Origin: Bacteroides intestinalis
Lineage (GTDB): Bacteria; Bacteroidota; Bacteroidia; Bacteroidales; Bacteroidaceae
Assembly: GCF_902364365.1 (NCBI RefSeq)
Contig: NZ_CABJDN010000002.1
Coordinates: 724,590 to 788,589 of the forward strand
Length of the DNA stretch: 64,000 nucleotides
Reading direction: 5' to 3'
Made by a program: the position numbers and the translations under genes. Within the stretch, counting starts at the first letter, position 1. The number at the start of each line of letters is the position of its first letter. Below, in pieces: positions 28,122 to 39,108 of this stretch. Below the pieces are notes generated by a model. It searched no databases. It was not told the origin of the DNA and saw only the letters and a program-made list of their open reading frames with translations.

Positions 28122-30089
28122 ATGGAATATACAATCTTCATTCTCCTGCTTCCTCTCCTCTCCTTCCTGGTATTGGGGATTGGCGGCAAATGGATGACGC
28201 ACCGGACGGCAGGCATCATCGGTACCACGGTATTGGCTGTGGTAGCCCTACTGAGCTATGTCACTGCCTGGCAATATTTCTCCGCTCCACGTCTGGCGGA
28301 CGGCACTTTCGACACAGTTATACCTTATAATGTGACGTGGCTGCCTTTCACCCCAACGCTGAGTATCGACTTGGGTATCCTGCTCGATCCTATTTCAGTA
28401 ATGATGCTCATCGTTATCTCTACCGTATCGCTGATGGTACATGTCTACTCCTTCGGCTACATGAAAGGTGAACGTGGATTCCAACGCTATTATGCATTCC
28501 TCAGCCTCTTCACTATGTCCATGCTGGGCTTGGTAGTGGCTACCAATATCTTCCAGATGTATCTGTTCTGGGAGTTGGTGGGTGTTTCGTCTTATCTGCT
28601 TATCGGTTTCTACTATACGAAACCATCTGCTGTTGCTGCAAGCAAAAAGGCGTTTATTGTCACCCGTTTTGCCGACCTGGGTTTCCTGATCGGTATCCTC
28701 GTTTACGGTTACTATGCCGGAACCTATACTTTCCAGCCCAGTGAAATGGCATTACTGAAAGGTGGTGCGACAATGATACCTCTGGCACTGGGACTTATGT
28801 TTATCGGTGGTGCCGGTAAGAGTGCAATGTTCCCATTGCATATCTGGTTACCAGATGCTATGGAAGGCCCGACACCTGTCAGTGCATTGATCCATGCAGC
28901 AACGATGGTAGTAGCCGGAGTTTATCTTGTAGCACGAATGTTCCCGTTGTTCATCGGTTATGCACCGGATGTGCTGCACCTGGTAGCTTACGTCGGAGCT
29001 TTCACTGCATTCTACGCCGCTTCGGTAGCTTGTGTGCAGAGTGATATCAAGCGTGTATTAGCATTCTCTACTATTTCACAAATTGGCTTTATGATGGTGG
29101 CACTGGGAGTTTGTACTTCTACCGATCCACATCACGGTGGCCTGGGTTACATGGCAGGAATGTTCCATCTGTTTACACACGCCATGTTCAAGGCATTGCT
29201 CTTCCTCGGTGCAGGTAGCATTATCCATGCAGTACACAGCAATGAAATGTCCGCTATGGGTGGGTTACATAAATATATGCCTGTAACCCATATCACGTTC
29301 CTGATTGCATGTTTTGCCATTGCAGGTATCCCTCCGTTCTCCGGATTCTTCTCTAAAGACGAAATACTGACTGCATGCTTCCAGTTCAGTCCTGCTATGG
29401 GTTGGATTATGACAGCAATTGCTGCTATGACGGCATTCTATATGTTCCGCCTCTATTACGGTATTTTCTGGGGGGGAAGTAGTGATAAGGGATTAGTGAT
29501 TAGTGATAAGCAAGTGGCAGGAAATGACAAGACTGCGCAGCCTGCTAATCACTCATCACTCACCACTCATCACTCCCATACCTCCCCCCACGAAAGCCCG
29601 CTGGCTATGACTATCCCATTGATGTTCCTTGCTGTTGTTACCATTGTGGCAGGTTTCATCCCCTTCGGTAAGTTCATCAGCTCCAACGGTACAGCTTACG
29701 AGATACATCTCGATTGGAGAGTAGCAGGCACCAGCATCGTTATAGCCGTTATCTCCATTGCGATTGCTACAGCTATGTATGCACGAGCCAAACAACCTGT
29801 TGCCAACGCTCTTGCCCACCGCTTCCGCGGATTATGGACAGCTGCTTATCATCGATTCTATATCGATGAAGTATATCAGTTCATAACTCACAAGATTATT
29901 TTCGGTTGCATCTCCCGTCCCATTGCCTGGTTCGATCGCCATGTAGTAGATGGCTTCTTCAACTTCCTTGCCTGGAGTGCCAATGCCACCAGCGATGAGA
30001 TACGCGGTTTGCAAAGCGGACAGATTCAGCAATACACTTACGTATTCCTGTTGGGTACGCTGGCGCTGATATTGCTGTTACTGCTATAA
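28122..30089 (+). CDS. nuoL: NADH-quinone oxidoreductase subunit L with an inserted repeat
   Basis: 655 residues, antiporter-like proton-pumping subunit of the distal membrane arm. WELVGVSSYLLIGF, HIWLPDAMEGPTPVSALIHAATMV and the C-terminal lateral-helix region are present. Between a helix ending FRLYYGIFWGG and the next starting ESPLAMTIPLMF there is a loop of about 35 polar residues rich in Ser, His and Thr. It is encoded by a palindromic repeat of the intergenic family seen elsewhere in this window. The reading frame stays open, so the protein is probably functional. It is the only gene here interrupted by the repeat. Confidence 0.93.
   Translation: MEYTIFILLLPLLSFLVLGIGGKWMTHRTAGIIGTTVLAVVALLSYVTAWQYFSAPRLADGTFDTVIPYNVTWLPFTPTLSIDLGILLDPISVMMLIVISTVSLMVHVYSFGYMKGERGFQRYYAFLSLFTMSMLGLVVATNIFQMYLFWELVGVSSYLLIGFYYTKPSAVAASKKAFIVTRFADLGFLIGILVYGYYAGTYTFQPSEMALLKGGATMIPLALGLMFIGGAGKSAMFPLHIWLPDAMEGPTPVSALIHAATMVVAGVYLVARMFPLFIGYAPDVLHLVAYVGAFTAFYAASVACVQSDIKRVLAFSTISQIGFMMVALGVCTSTDPHHGGLGYMAGMFHLFTHAMFKALLFLGAGSIIHAVHSNEMSAMGGLHKYMPVTHITFLIACFAIAGIPPFSGFFSKDEILTACFQFSPAMGWIMTAIAAMTAFYMFRLYYGIFWGGSSDKGLVISDKQVAGNDKTAQPANHSSLTTHHSHTSPHESPLAMTIPLMFLAVVTIVAGFIPFGKFISSNGTAYEIHLDWRVAGTSIVIAVISIAIATAMYARAKQPVANALAHRFRGLWTAAYHRFYIDEVYQFITHKIIFGCISRPIAWFDRHVVDGFFNFLAWSANATSDEIRGLQSGQIQQYTYVFLLGTLALILLLLL
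29480..29574. repeat. Palindromic repeat element E, in frame inside nuoL
   Basis: Left arm contains GATTAGTGATTAGTGATAAG and right arm TGCTAATCACTCATCACT. Read on the reverse strand, GTGATTAGCAGGCTGCGC matches GTGATTAGCAGGCTACGC of element F at 17 of 18 positions, so the family assignment is firm. The length does not disturb the frame. Confidence 0.85.
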
Positions 30090-30137
30090 TAGAGAAATGT
30101 TAATCGTAATTCGTAAATAGTAAAACGTAATATAAAG

Positions 30138-31619
30138 ATGAACATATTAAGTATTTTTGTTCTCATCCCTCTGTTGATGTTGCTTGGTCTCTGGCTAAGT
30201 CGTAACATCAAGCAGATACGCACGGTGATGGTCGTAGGTGCATCAGCATTGGTGCTGGCTGCCGTAGGCCTGACCATTGCTTACCTGCAAGCCCGTGCCG
30301 CCGGAGACACTGCCGAAATGCTGTTCCGTGCAGATGTACCTTGGTATCCGGCACTCAATATACATTACTCTGTGGGAGTAGACGGCATTTCAGTAGCCAT
30401 GTTGCTGCTTTCTGCCATCATTGTCTTCACCGGTACTTTCGCCTCCTGGCGTTTGCAACCGCTGACAAAAGAGTATTTCCTCTGGTTCACCCTGCTTTCC
30501 TTGGGTGTGTTCGGCTTCTTCATTTCTACGGACTTGTTCACCATGTTCATGTTCTATGAGGTAGCGCTCATTCCTATGTACCTGCTTATCGGTGTATGGG
30601 GCAGTGGACGAAAGGAATATTCTGCCATGAAGTTGACATTGATGTTGATGGGTGGTTCTGCATTTTTGCTGATTGGTATTCTGGGTATCTACTTCGGTTC
30701 CGGTGCCACCAGTATGAACTTGCTGGAGATTGCACAACTGCACAATATTCCAATTGAACAACAACGCATCTGGTTCCCGCTCACCTTCCTCGGTTTCGGT
30801 GTACTCGGTGCATTATTCCCGTTCCATACATGGAGCCCCGACGGTCACGCCTCTGCGCCTACGGCTGTAAGTATGCTCCATGCAGGTGTATTAATGAAAC
30901 TCGGAGGTTATGGCTGCTTCCGTATCGCCATGTATCTGATGCCTGAAGCTGCCCAGGAACTTGGATGGATCTTCCTGATCCTGACTGGTATATCCGTAGT
31001 TTACGGTGCTTTTTCTGCTTGTGTACAGACTGACTTGAAGTATATCAACGCATACTCTTCCGTATCTCACTGCGGTCTCGTACTCTTCGCCATCCTGATG
31101 ATGAACCAGACTGCTTGTACCGGTGCTGTCCTGCAAATGCTCAGCCACGGATTGATGACTGCCCTGTTCTTTGCCCTCATCGGTATGATATACGGTCGTA
31201 CTCATACCCGTGACGTACGCGAACTCTCCGGTTTGATGAAGATTATGCCTTTCCTGGCTGTTTGCTATGTGATTGCCGGACTTGCTAATCTCGGACTTCC
31301 GGGACTCAGCGGTTTCGTTGCCGAAATGACTATCTTCAACGGTGCATTCCAGCATGTGGATGTCTTCCACCGTACGTGGACGATTATTGCCTGCACCAGT
31401 ATCGTAATCACTGCAGTCTATATTCTTAGACTCGTTGGTAAGATTCTCTATGGCACTTGTACTAACAAGCATCACCTGGCATTAACCGACGCTACCTGGG
31501 ATGAACGCACCGCCGTTATCATACTCATCGTTTGCGTTGCAGGTCTCGGTCTTGCTCCGTTATGGATCAGTAATATGATTGGAGACAGTGTGCTTCCTCT
31601 GGTAAGCATATTCCAATAA
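30138..31619 (+). CDS. nuoM: NADH-quinone oxidoreductase subunit M
   Basis: 493 residues, about fourteen helices. Conserved antiporter-type residues are seen in MFMFYEVALIPMYLLIG (glutamate) and FPFHTWSPDGHASAPTAVSM. It is one of three proton-pumping subunits. The spacers to nuoL and nuoN contain single AT-rich half-arm-like tracts. Confidence 0.95.
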   Translation: MNILSIFVLIPLLMLLGLWLSRNIKQIRTVMVVGASALVLAAVGLTIAYLQARAAGDTAEMLFRADVPWYPALNIHYSVGVDGISVAMLLLSAIIVFTGTFASWRLQPLTKEYFLWFTLLSLGVFGFFISTDLFTMFMFYEVALIPMYLLIGVWGSGRKEYSAMKLTLMLMGGSAFLLIGILGIYFGSGATSMNLLEIAQLHNIPIEQQRIWFPLTFLGFGVLGALFPFHTWSPDGHASAPTAVSMLHAGVLMKLGGYGCFRIAMYLMPEAAQELGWIFLILTGISVVYGAFSACVQTDLKYINAYSSVSHCGLVLFAILMMNQTACTGAVLQMLSHGLMTALFFALIGMIYGRTHTRDVRELSGLMKIMPFLAVCYVIAGLANLGLPGLSGFVAEMTIFNGAFQHVDVFHRTWTIIACTSIVITAVYILRLVGKILYGTCTNKHHLALTDATWDERTAVIILIVCVAGLGLAPLWISNMIGDSVLPLVSIFQ

Positions 31620-31655
31620 AGTCATGCTAATAACTAATAGTTAATCACTAAAAAT

Positions 31656-33095
31656 ATGGATTATTCCCAATTCCTCATTCTCAAAGAAGAGCTTTCGCTG
31701 ATAGCGGTCATCGTTATCCTCTTCGTAGCCGACCTCTTTATGAGCCCTGATGCACATAAAAAGGATGGCAACCCACGACTCAACACCATGTTGCCCGTCG
31801 TGTTACTCACGATACACACGCTGATTACTATCATACCCGGTCCGGCTGCCGATGCTTTCGGTGGTATGTACCATAATGCGCCGATACAAAGTATTGTGAA
31901 GTCTATACTCAGTGTTGGCACGCTTATCGTCTTCCTGATGGCACACGAATGGCTGAAACTTCCGGATACGGTAATCAAACAAGGTGAATTCTATATGTTG
32001 ACACTCTGCACACTGTTGGGTATGTATTTCATGATTTCTGCAGGACACTTCCTGATGTTCTTCATCGGGTTGGAAACAGCAAGTATCCCAATGGCTGCGC
32101 TGGTTGCTTTTGATAAGTATCGCCACCACTCTGCCGAAGCCGGTGCCAAATACATTCTTACCGCACTTTTTTCAAGCGGATTGTTGCTATATGGTATTTC
32201 GCTTATTTACGGTACGGTGGGTACACTTTACTTTGATGATGTTCCGGCTCATCTAAACGGTAGCGCCTTGCAGATAATGGCATTCGTATTCTTCTTCTCC
32301 GGTATGGGATTCAAGCTCTCGCTCGTCCCCTTCCACCTCTGGACAGCCGACGTATATGAAGGTGCTCCGAGCGTGGTAACTGCTTACCTGAGTGTAATCT
32401 CCAAAGGATCGGCTGCTTTCGTGCTGCTGACAATTCTGATCAAGACGTTTGCTCCGATGATAGATCAGTGGCAGGAAGTACTCTACTGGGTTATCATAGC
32501 CTCTATCACCCTTGCCAACCTCTTTGCACTGCGCCAGGAAAACCTGAAACGACTGATGGCATTCTCCAGTATCTCGCAGGCAGGTTACATTATGTTGGGT
32601 GTCATTGCCGGTACACAACAAGGTATGGCATCATTGGTGTACTACATACTCATTTATATGTTTGCCAACCTCTCCGTATTTGCAGTAATCACGATTATTG
32701 CTTTGCGTGCCCACCGCTTCACACTCGAAGAATATAACGGACTGTACAGTACCAATCCCAAGCTGGCGTTCCTTATGACGCTCGCTCTGTTCTCACTGGC
32801 AGGTATTCCTCCGTTTGCAGGCTTTTTCTCGAAGTTCTTTATCTTCGCAGCAGCCTTTCAGGGTGGCTTCCATTTACTGGTATTTATTGCATTGGTGAAT
32901 ACTATTATTTCGCTCTATTACTATCTGAAGATTGTGAAATCTATGTATATCAACAAGAGCGATGAGCCTATCGCCACTTTCCGTAGCGATAATTATACGC
33001 GTGCCAGTCTTGTCATCTGTACGCTCGGTATTATTGTATTGAGCCTTGCAAGCGTGGTTTATCAATCCATCGACAAGTTCTCGTTCGGGCTATAA
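31656..33095 (+). CDS. nuoN: NADH-quinone oxidoreductase subunit N
   Basis: 479 residues, about fourteen helices. [19 protein letters not shown] and [23 protein letters not shown] are the conserved segments of the third antiporter-like subunit. Last gene of the operon; a bidirectional terminator follows 27 bp later. No nuoE, nuoF or nuoG lies in or beside the operon. Confidence 0.95.
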   Translation: MDYSQFLILKEELSLIAVIVILFVADLFMSPDAHKKDGNPRLNTMLPVVLLTIHTLITIIPGPAADAFGGMYHNAPIQSIVKSILSVGTLIVFLMAHEWLKLPDTVIKQGEFYMLTLCTLLGMYFMISAGHFLMFFIGLETASIPMAALVAFDKYRHHSAEAGAKYILTALFSSGLLLYGISLIYGTVGTLYFDDVPAHLNGSALQIMAFVFFFSGMGFKLSLVPFHLWTADVYEGAPSVVTAYLSVISKGSAAFVLLTILIKTFAPMIDQWQEVLYWVIIASITLANLFALRQENLKRLMAFSSISQAGYIMLGVIAGTQQGMASLVYYILIYMFANLSVFAVITIIALRAHRFTLEEYNGLYSTNPKLAFLMTLALFSLAGIPPFAGFFSKFFIFAAAFQGGFHLLVFIALVNTIISLYYYLKIVKSMYINKSDEPIATFRSDNYTRASLVICTLGIIVLSLASVVYQSIDKFSFGL

Positions 33096-33118
33096 CGAAC
33101 TATAAATTCTTATTTCAC

Positions 33119-33166
33119 AAAAAGTGTGTACCAAAAGAATAAAATCTCCGGTATACACTTTTTTTA
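33119..33166. terminator. Bidirectional terminator between nuoN and the histidine kinase
   Basis: Stem AAGTGTGTACC (33122-33132) / GGTATACACTT (33150-33160), with a T run on the plus strand and an A run on the other side, so it can end both converging transcripts. Confidence 0.85.
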
Positions 33167-33182
33167 TTCCATGATGCCCGCC

Positions 33183-35969
33183 TTATACCACCGGCAATGT
33201 AAACCAGAATGTCGATCCCTTACCCAGTTCGCTATCCACACCTATGGTACCGCCCAATTGTTCAATAATACTCTTGCTGATAGAAAGTCCTAATCCGGTG
33301 CCCTGAACGAACGAATTCAGCTTTATGAAGCGATCAAATACCTTCTTGCAGGCTTCTGGTGCAATGCCAATACCCGTATCCGACACATATATCCGCAGAC
33401 GACCTGCATCCGGCTTATCATATCCGATGCGAATGCTACCCATTGTGGTAAACTTACTGGCATTGCTTACAAAGTTGGAAATCACCTGGTGCAACCGGTT
33501 TGGATCACTCACTATTATACACGATGGCAAAGTAGGTTCGAACAGAAGTTCTACTCCCGGTTTCACGCGCAACCTCATGGAACGTGCCACGTCCCCACAC
33601 AAAGTATTAAGATCCAATTCCCTGAGTTTGAAGTCAAAGGTTCCCGCCTCTATCTTCGACAAATCCAGAATATCGGAAATCAGTTGCAGCAAGAGATCAT
33701 TATTTTCCTCTACCATCTTCGAGTATTCCTGCTTTTCATCCGGGTCTTCCGTCTCCACAAGCAGACTTGAAAAACCTACAATAGCATTCAATGGTGTACG
33801 TATCTCATGGCTCATATTTGCCAGAAAAGCACTCTTCAAACGGTCAGCCTCTTCGGCCTTCTCTTTGGCACCTATCAGTTCGCACTCGGTTTCTTTCAGT
33901 TCAGTAATATCATAGTTGACACCGATCAGTTCAACCATACTATTTGCCGGATCATACCGGTTGAGTAGCACATTCACACGCACCCAGTTCCATCGGTTCA
34001 GTGTACCGGGTCTGAGCACACGCACCTCACTTTTGAAACTTTTCGCCTCACCCTGCCGAGCTTTCTCGAAGAAAGCAAGTATACGTCTGCGATCTTCAGG
34101 GTGCATCTTACCGTAAACACCTACGACTTCCCCCAATGGGGTATCCTCATCCTCACCCATATTTTTAAACCACTGTTTAATGGCATATCCTTTACGGGTC
34201 AGCAGATTCAGCTTAGCATAGCCCACTTTGGCATAATCGGAAATCAACAGGAAGAAATTCTCGAAGTCGCGGATACGGTTGATGGAAGAAATACGCTCCG
34301 TATTATCAATATTGATAAGCACAAATCCGGTACATTCACCCCGGTTGTCATATATCTTACTTACTTTGGTATAGAGTTCTATTCCGCCTTTCTTTTCAGA
34401 TTCATAATAATTGCTCACATTAGAGAATTCATAATCTTGTGAGAAATCAAGCTCATCTTCCAGCTTCACCCTTTCACGAATATCCAGTGGCACATTGGGG
34501 TTTTCAAAGAAGTTGACGCCAAGGGTTTCAGACTTATCTTTAACGCCGAATATTTCCAAGTCTTTGTTATTGAGGTCAATCAATATTCCATCCTTATCGT
34601 AGATTTCCACGCCGACCGGAATGTTGGAGAAGATATTGCGCAATAGCTTTTCGCTATGATCCAGTGCCATATAAGTGCGACGCATCTCGGTTACGTCCAT
34701 ATAGAGACAGACCAATTCATCCGGTTCGGGTGCATAGATCACACAATGGCAAGTCTTGTCAGTCCGTTCAAAATACTCGTCCAGTTCGCGGAAAGTACCT
34801 TGCCTGTGTATATCCGCAAGCATCTGAAGCTTCGCGCACATCTTGTCCGAGGAATAAATCTCCGAAGCAAAACGCCCTTTATAGGCCTCTAAAGGCATAC
34901 CGCACAGATCTGAGCTAAACTGGTTGGCATCCGTGATAAGATAATCATAAGGTTCTCCATCCTCATCGCAAAAAATGGAGAGGCGCACGTAGCCCATGGG
35001 CATGTACGTATAGAGATTGCGCAGAAAGGCACGTTCCCGTTCTGCTTCATCTTTGGTAAGACGCAGACTGATACAGATATTGATAATATTGGCCAGAGAT
35101 GAGAACCATTGGTAATCTTCATTCGTCCACTTATAATGCCTGTCTACCAGGTCGATGCCGATATATCCCCACATTCGTTCAGTATTCCGTAAAGGAATCA
35201 CCATTAGTGATTTGATATTCTGCACGGCAAGCACTTCGTATTCCCGACGGGCCTCTTGAGGCAAATCATTCAAAGTATTCAGCAGGATGGGTTTATCTTC
35301 CAGCATTTGTTTGAGCCACCACTTCATGTCGTCGGTAGGAAGCTGCCGCAACAGATTCATCTCCGAACTCACTCCGTCGGCTACCACTTCGTATGTACAG
35401 CTCAGAACACGGTAATGTTTATCATACTCCATAATATAGACGCGCCCCCCGTGGAAGAGATCGAGGACATCTTTCAATACGCTTAAGATAGCTTCACTCA
35501 GACTTTTATCTTTCAGGAAATTGCGCAAGGAATGCGACAATGAGTGCTGCCGGAACAGTAATTCATTGAATTGCTTCAAAATATCGCCCGACCGTGCATC
35601 GGTCGGTTCATTAACCAACTGCAGAATACCGAATGCTACCGGATGTCCATCTTCCGTCAGCCACTTCTCGCCCAGACGGGAGCGAACCCAGATAACCCCT
35701 TCTGAAGAGTAAATAGGAAAAGTCTGTTCATACACCTCGATTTCTTCTATCGAAAGGAACTCACGAGTAATACGCCCTCGATAATCCTCACGAATCAGTG
35801 CACCAAACTGCTGAAAGGTCATAGTATTGCCTTCCAGCCCCAATAACTTGCAAACATACTCGGAACAAAGATATTCCCCGGTGGCAAAGTCTGCTTCCCA
35901 CCAACCTATTTGCCCTATAGAGGAAAGAAGCTGAAAACGTTTTACCTCATGCGATTGGTTGTCGCTCAT
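33183..35969 (-). CDS. Soluble multi-PAS/GAF sensor histidine kinase
   Basis: 928 residues without membrane segments or signal peptide. The order is PAS (about 10-115), GAF (155-305), further PAS-like domains (about 310-690), HisKA with [14 protein letters not shown] (His near 717), and HATPase with [20 protein letters not shown] and [10 protein letters not shown]. No receiver domain is attached and no response regulator gene is adjacent, so its partner is elsewhere. The GAF/PAS stack suggests sensing of a cytoplasmic signal such as redox state or a small ligand. An exact -7 box (TATCTTTG, minus strand, 36000-36007) lies 31 bp upstream. Confidence 0.88.
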   Translation of the reverse strand: MSDNQSHEVKRFQLLSSIGQIGWWEADFATGEYLCSEYVCKLLGLEGNTMTFQQFGALIREDYRGRITREFLSIEEIEVYEQTFPIYSSEGVIWVRSRLGEKWLTEDGHPVAFGILQLVNEPTDARSGDILKQFNELLFRQHSLSHSLRNFLKDKSLSEAILSVLKDVLDLFHGGRVYIMEYDKHYRVLSCTYEVVADGVSSEMNLLRQLPTDDMKWWLKQMLEDKPILLNTLNDLPQEARREYEVLAVQNIKSLMVIPLRNTERMWGYIGIDLVDRHYKWTNEDYQWFSSLANIINICISLRLTKDEAERERAFLRNLYTYMPMGYVRLSIFCDEDGEPYDYLITDANQFSSDLCGMPLEAYKGRFASEIYSSDKMCAKLQMLADIHRQGTFRELDEYFERTDKTCHCVIYAPEPDELVCLYMDVTEMRRTYMALDHSEKLLRNIFSNIPVGVEIYDKDGILIDLNNKDLEIFGVKDKSETLGVNFFENPNVPLDIRERVKLEDELDFSQDYEFSNVSNYYESEKKGGIELYTKVSKIYDNRGECTGFVLINIDNTERISSINRIRDFENFFLLISDYAKVGYAKLNLLTRKGYAIKQWFKNMGEDEDTPLGEVVGVYGKMHPEDRRRILAFFEKARQGEAKSFKSEVRVLRPGTLNRWNWVRVNVLLNRYDPANSMVELIGVNYDITELKETECELIGAKEKAEEADRLKSAFLANMSHEIRTPLNAIVGFSSLLVETEDPDEKQEYSKMVEENNDLLLQLISDILDLSKIEAGTFDFKLRELDLNTLCGDVARSMRLRVKPGVELLFEPTLPSCIIVSDPNRLHQVISNFVSNASKFTTMGSIRIGYDKPDAGRLRIYVSDTGIGIAPEACKKVFDRFIKLNSFVQGTGLGLSISKSIIEQLGGTIGVDSELGKGSTFWFTLPVV

Positions 35970-36121
35970 ACGATTTGTGTTTTTAATATTCTAAAGATGC
36001 AAAGATAATGCTTACTTATTAAATTCCGCTCTATTCACACCAACAAAAAAAAAGAAAGTTTAGAGCCGTCAGCAGAGTGAATCACAGGAAAATGAAAAGG
36101 TCTTCTGCCAGTTGTTTTGCC

Positions 36122-36165
36122 TTGTCACTTAATTGTAACCTAATTGAGAATCAATTGTATGACAT
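36122..36165 (+). promoter_or_regulatory. Pho-box-like array of four 11-bp direct repeats
   Basis: TTG recurs at 36122, 36133, 36144 and 36155, exactly 11 bp apart. The units are TTGTCACTTAA, TTGTAACCTAA, TTGAGAATCAA and TTGTATGACAT. The first two resemble PhoB half-sites (CTGTCATAAA type), which also repeat every 11 bp. A -7-like box CATCTTTG (36194-36201) follows at a suitable distance. This suggests phosphate control of the TonB receptor gene; inference only. Confidence 0.5.
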
Positions 36166-36226
36166 GTGTATTACGGTTGTAATTCCGTTGCCGCATCTTT
36201 GCACCGGAAACAAGAAACGATAAAAG

Positions 36227-39031
36227 ATGAGCATGAAACTGGATTTAGGAAAAGTATTTTTCTTCATTTTATTACTGGTACTTTCCACCACGACCGCCCT
36301 GGCTGGAAACATCAAAGGAACCGTCCTCGACAAGCAGACGAAAGAGCCGCTGACCGGAGCTACCATACAGATAACCGGGACAGCGCAGGGGGTAGTAGCC
36401 GACATCGACGGTAACTATACGCTGAATGTAAAAGATGGTACATACACCATAGCCGTGAGATATATAGGATACAAAGACATCCTGCTCAACAGTGTAAAAG
36501 TCAAGGCCGAAACTGTGCTGAACTTCGAAATGGAAAGTGATGCACAAGCATTAGGCGAAGTCTCCGTCACCGCACAAGCCAAACGGAATAACGAGGTAGC
36601 ACTCATACAGGAACAACGCCGCAGCCTTGTGGTACAGAGTGGGGTTTCCGCCCAACAAATAGCTAAAACCCAGGACAGCAATGCCTCGGAAGTCATCCGT
36701 CGTGTACCCGGCATCAGCATCATCGACGAAAAGTTTGTAATGGTGCGCGGCCTGTCGCAGCGGTACAATAATGTATGGATGAACGGTAGTGCCGTTCCCA
36801 GTTCGGAAGCCGATTCACGCGCCTTTTCATTCGACATCATCCCCAGTTCACAACTGGATAATATGGTAATCGTAAAAAGCCCCGCCCCGGAATATCCCGC
36901 AGACTTCACAGGCGGATTCATCCTGATAAATACCAAAGATATGCCCGGCGAAAACAGCTTCAACATATCAGTAGGAGGAGCTATCAATGACCAGACGCAC
37001 TTCAAAGACTTTCGTAAAGCCAAGGGTAGCAGCATGGACTGGCTCGGCTTCGGAAACGGTTTCCGTAGTCTGGATGCCGGCATGAAAGGCACACTGAACA
37101 TGTATCCCGGATATGAAACCGGAAACACAGCCCGCATAGATGTATTGAACAATGGTTTCAACAATGACTGGACACTGAAAACCATCAAACCCGTAGGGGA
37201 CTTAAAATTGAATATGGCATACAACCGCAAGTGGGAAACCGAAAGCGGACGTGCCATCGGTATGCTGGCTGCTGTGAATTACAGCAATTCCTATAAGACC
37301 TATCTCGATATGGAAAATTCTCTCTATGGTCCTTATGATACCAACAATGACAAATACGTCTATCTGCGGAAAGCAACGGACAACCAGTACAGCAATGATA
37401 TCCGCCTCGGTGCCCTGCTGAACCTCACCTTCCAGCCGCGCAACAGCAACCACCGCTATGAGTTCAAGAATATCTTCAACCAGATATCCAAAGACCGCTA
37501 CTCGGAACGTACAGGTTTCAACGCACAACCGGACAACATCAACAACATGGAGTATTACTACTCCAGCCGTACCACTTACAACACCCAATTCACAGGCAGG
37601 CACAGCTTTGATGACAGTCGTTTCGACTGGAGTGTGGGTTATGCTTACGCCAACCGTAACCTGCCGGACCGCCGTCTCATTGAACGTACCGACCGCACCA
37701 ATGAAACCATGGGTATTTACCGTATCAGCCGTGAATTCACCAAACTGGACGAGCACATCGGCTCAGCAAATATAAATTATCGCCAGGACTTCCAGTTCGG
37801 TGACATCGCCCCCACTTTGAAAGCCGGCGTTTATGGCGAGTACCGTACACGTACCTACAACACCCGCCAGTTCCAGTACGGCTGGCAACCGAATAACAGC
37901 CTGCCTAAGGGATTCCAGTTTGACAATGATGTGGCAAACAATGTATTGATAGATTCCAACTATGGAATTGACAAGCTCTACATGCAGGAAGAAGTGAACT
38001 ACATGAATAACTATGAGGGCAAAAACACTCAATTGTCCGGCTATATCGGCATCAACGTTCCGATAGGTTCCTTCAGCTTCTACGCCGGAGCACGCTATGA
38101 ATATGCACGTCAGGAACTGATTATGAACACCCGTTCGTATGAAGAAAGCCTGCAAAGCACTTTCTATGACTATAAAGACCTGTTCCCTTCCGTCAATGCC
38201 ACTTACAAACTGAGTGAAAAGCATCAGTTCCGCCTGGCTTACGGTAAATCGGTAAACCGTCCTGAATTCCGCGAACTGTCCACTTCCGTTTACTATGATT
38301 TCGACCTGGGAAGCAGTGTCATGGGTAATTCATCCCTGCAGGCAGCTTACATACAGAACGTAGACTTGCGCTACGAATGGTATCCCAGCAACGGTGAACA
38401 AGTTTCCATTGCCTTGTTCTACAAACATTTTGAAAATCCCATTGAATGGACCTACACCATGTCGGGAGGAACCGATCCGATCTACTCTTACGTCAACGCC
38501 AAAGGTGCCAACAACTACGGTATCGAAGTAGATATCCGCAAGAATCTCGACTTCATCGGTATGCGTAATTTCAGTTTTTCATTCAATGGCGCGTGGATTA
38601 AGAGTAAAGTACAGTTTAAAGAAGGAGGCAATAATATAGACCGTCCCATGCAGGGGCAATCACCTTACCTCATCAACACGGGCCTCTTCTATAACAATAC
38701 GGATAAGGGATGGAATGCCGCCGTACTCTACAACCGTATCGGAAAACGTATCATCGGTGTAGGCAACCGTTACGGCAGTTCTTCCGAAGGTGATGCACGC
38801 AACATACCAAACTCTTACGAAATGCCGCGCAACAGTATCGACCTTTCGGTAAGCAAAAAGTTTGGCAAACTGGAAATAAAGGCTACCGTACGCGACTTGC
38901 TGGCTGAACGCTACTACTTCAAGCAGTTTGAAGACGTCGTCGTAAACGGACAAGTCCGCACCATTGAAGAGGTGACCCGCAGTTATAAACCGGGCAGAAG
39001 CTACAATCTGACCATAGCCTATAGTCTCTGA
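36227..39031 (+). CDS. TonB-dependent outer membrane receptor
   Basis: 934 residues; the start may be 36227 or the ATG six bases later. Signal peptide to about residue 25 (STTTALAG), then a carboxypeptidase-regulatory-like domain (GTVLDKQTKEPLTGATIQIT), plug domain (about 125-240, RRVPGISIIDEKFVMVRGLS) and a 22-stranded barrel ending in RSYNLTIAYSL. It would import a ligand across the outer membrane using TonB energy. It lacks a SusD partner; the next gene is a different lipoprotein. The Pho-box-like array upstream hints at a phosphate or organophosphate ligand. Confidence 0.92.
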   Translation: MSMKLDLGKVFFFILLLVLSTTTALAGNIKGTVLDKQTKEPLTGATIQITGTAQGVVADIDGNYTLNVKDGTYTIAVRYIGYKDILLNSVKVKAETVLNFEMESDAQALGEVSVTAQAKRNNEVALIQEQRRSLVVQSGVSAQQIAKTQDSNASEVIRRVPGISIIDEKFVMVRGLSQRYNNVWMNGSAVPSSEADSRAFSFDIIPSSQLDNMVIVKSPAPEYPADFTGGFILINTKDMPGENSFNISVGGAINDQTHFKDFRKAKGSSMDWLGFGNGFRSLDAGMKGTLNMYPGYETGNTARIDVLNNGFNNDWTLKTIKPVGDLKLNMAYNRKWETESGRAIGMLAAVNYSNSYKTYLDMENSLYGPYDTNNDKYVYLRKATDNQYSNDIRLGALLNLTFQPRNSNHRYEFKNIFNQISKDRYSERTGFNAQPDNINNMEYYYSSRTTYNTQFTGRHSFDDSRFDWSVGYAYANRNLPDRRLIERTDRTNETMGIYRISREFTKLDEHIGSANINYRQDFQFGDIAPTLKAGVYGEYRTRTYNTRQFQYGWQPNNSLPKGFQFDNDVANNVLIDSNYGIDKLYMQEEVNYMNNYEGKNTQLSGYIGINVPIGSFSFYAGARYEYARQELIMNTRSYEESLQSTFYDYKDLFPSVNATYKLSEKHQFRLAYGKSVNRPEFRELSTSVYYDFDLGSSVMGNSSLQAAYIQNVDLRYEWYPSNGEQVSIALFYKHFENPIEWTYTMSGGTDPIYSYVNAKGANNYGIEVDIRKNLDFIGMRNFSFSFNGAWIKSKVQFKEGGNNIDRPMQGQSPYLINTGLFYNNTDKGWNAAVLYNRIGKRIIGVGNRYGSSSEGDARNIPNSYEMPRNSIDLSVSKKFGKLEIKATVRDLLAERYYFKQFEDVVVNGQVRTIEEVTRSYKPGRSYNLTIAYSL

Positions 39032-39108
39032 CAACCTACCCTTTCAGTTTATTAAGTACTAACAAAACCTGAATAATAAAGAAGTTTTATTCCCAAATTA
39101 AGAAAAGT

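Noticed and set aside
36415..37257. Long antisense reading frame inside the TonB receptor gene
   Set aside because: It mirrors the codon pattern of the receptor gene, has no ribosome site or promoter, and resembles no protein.
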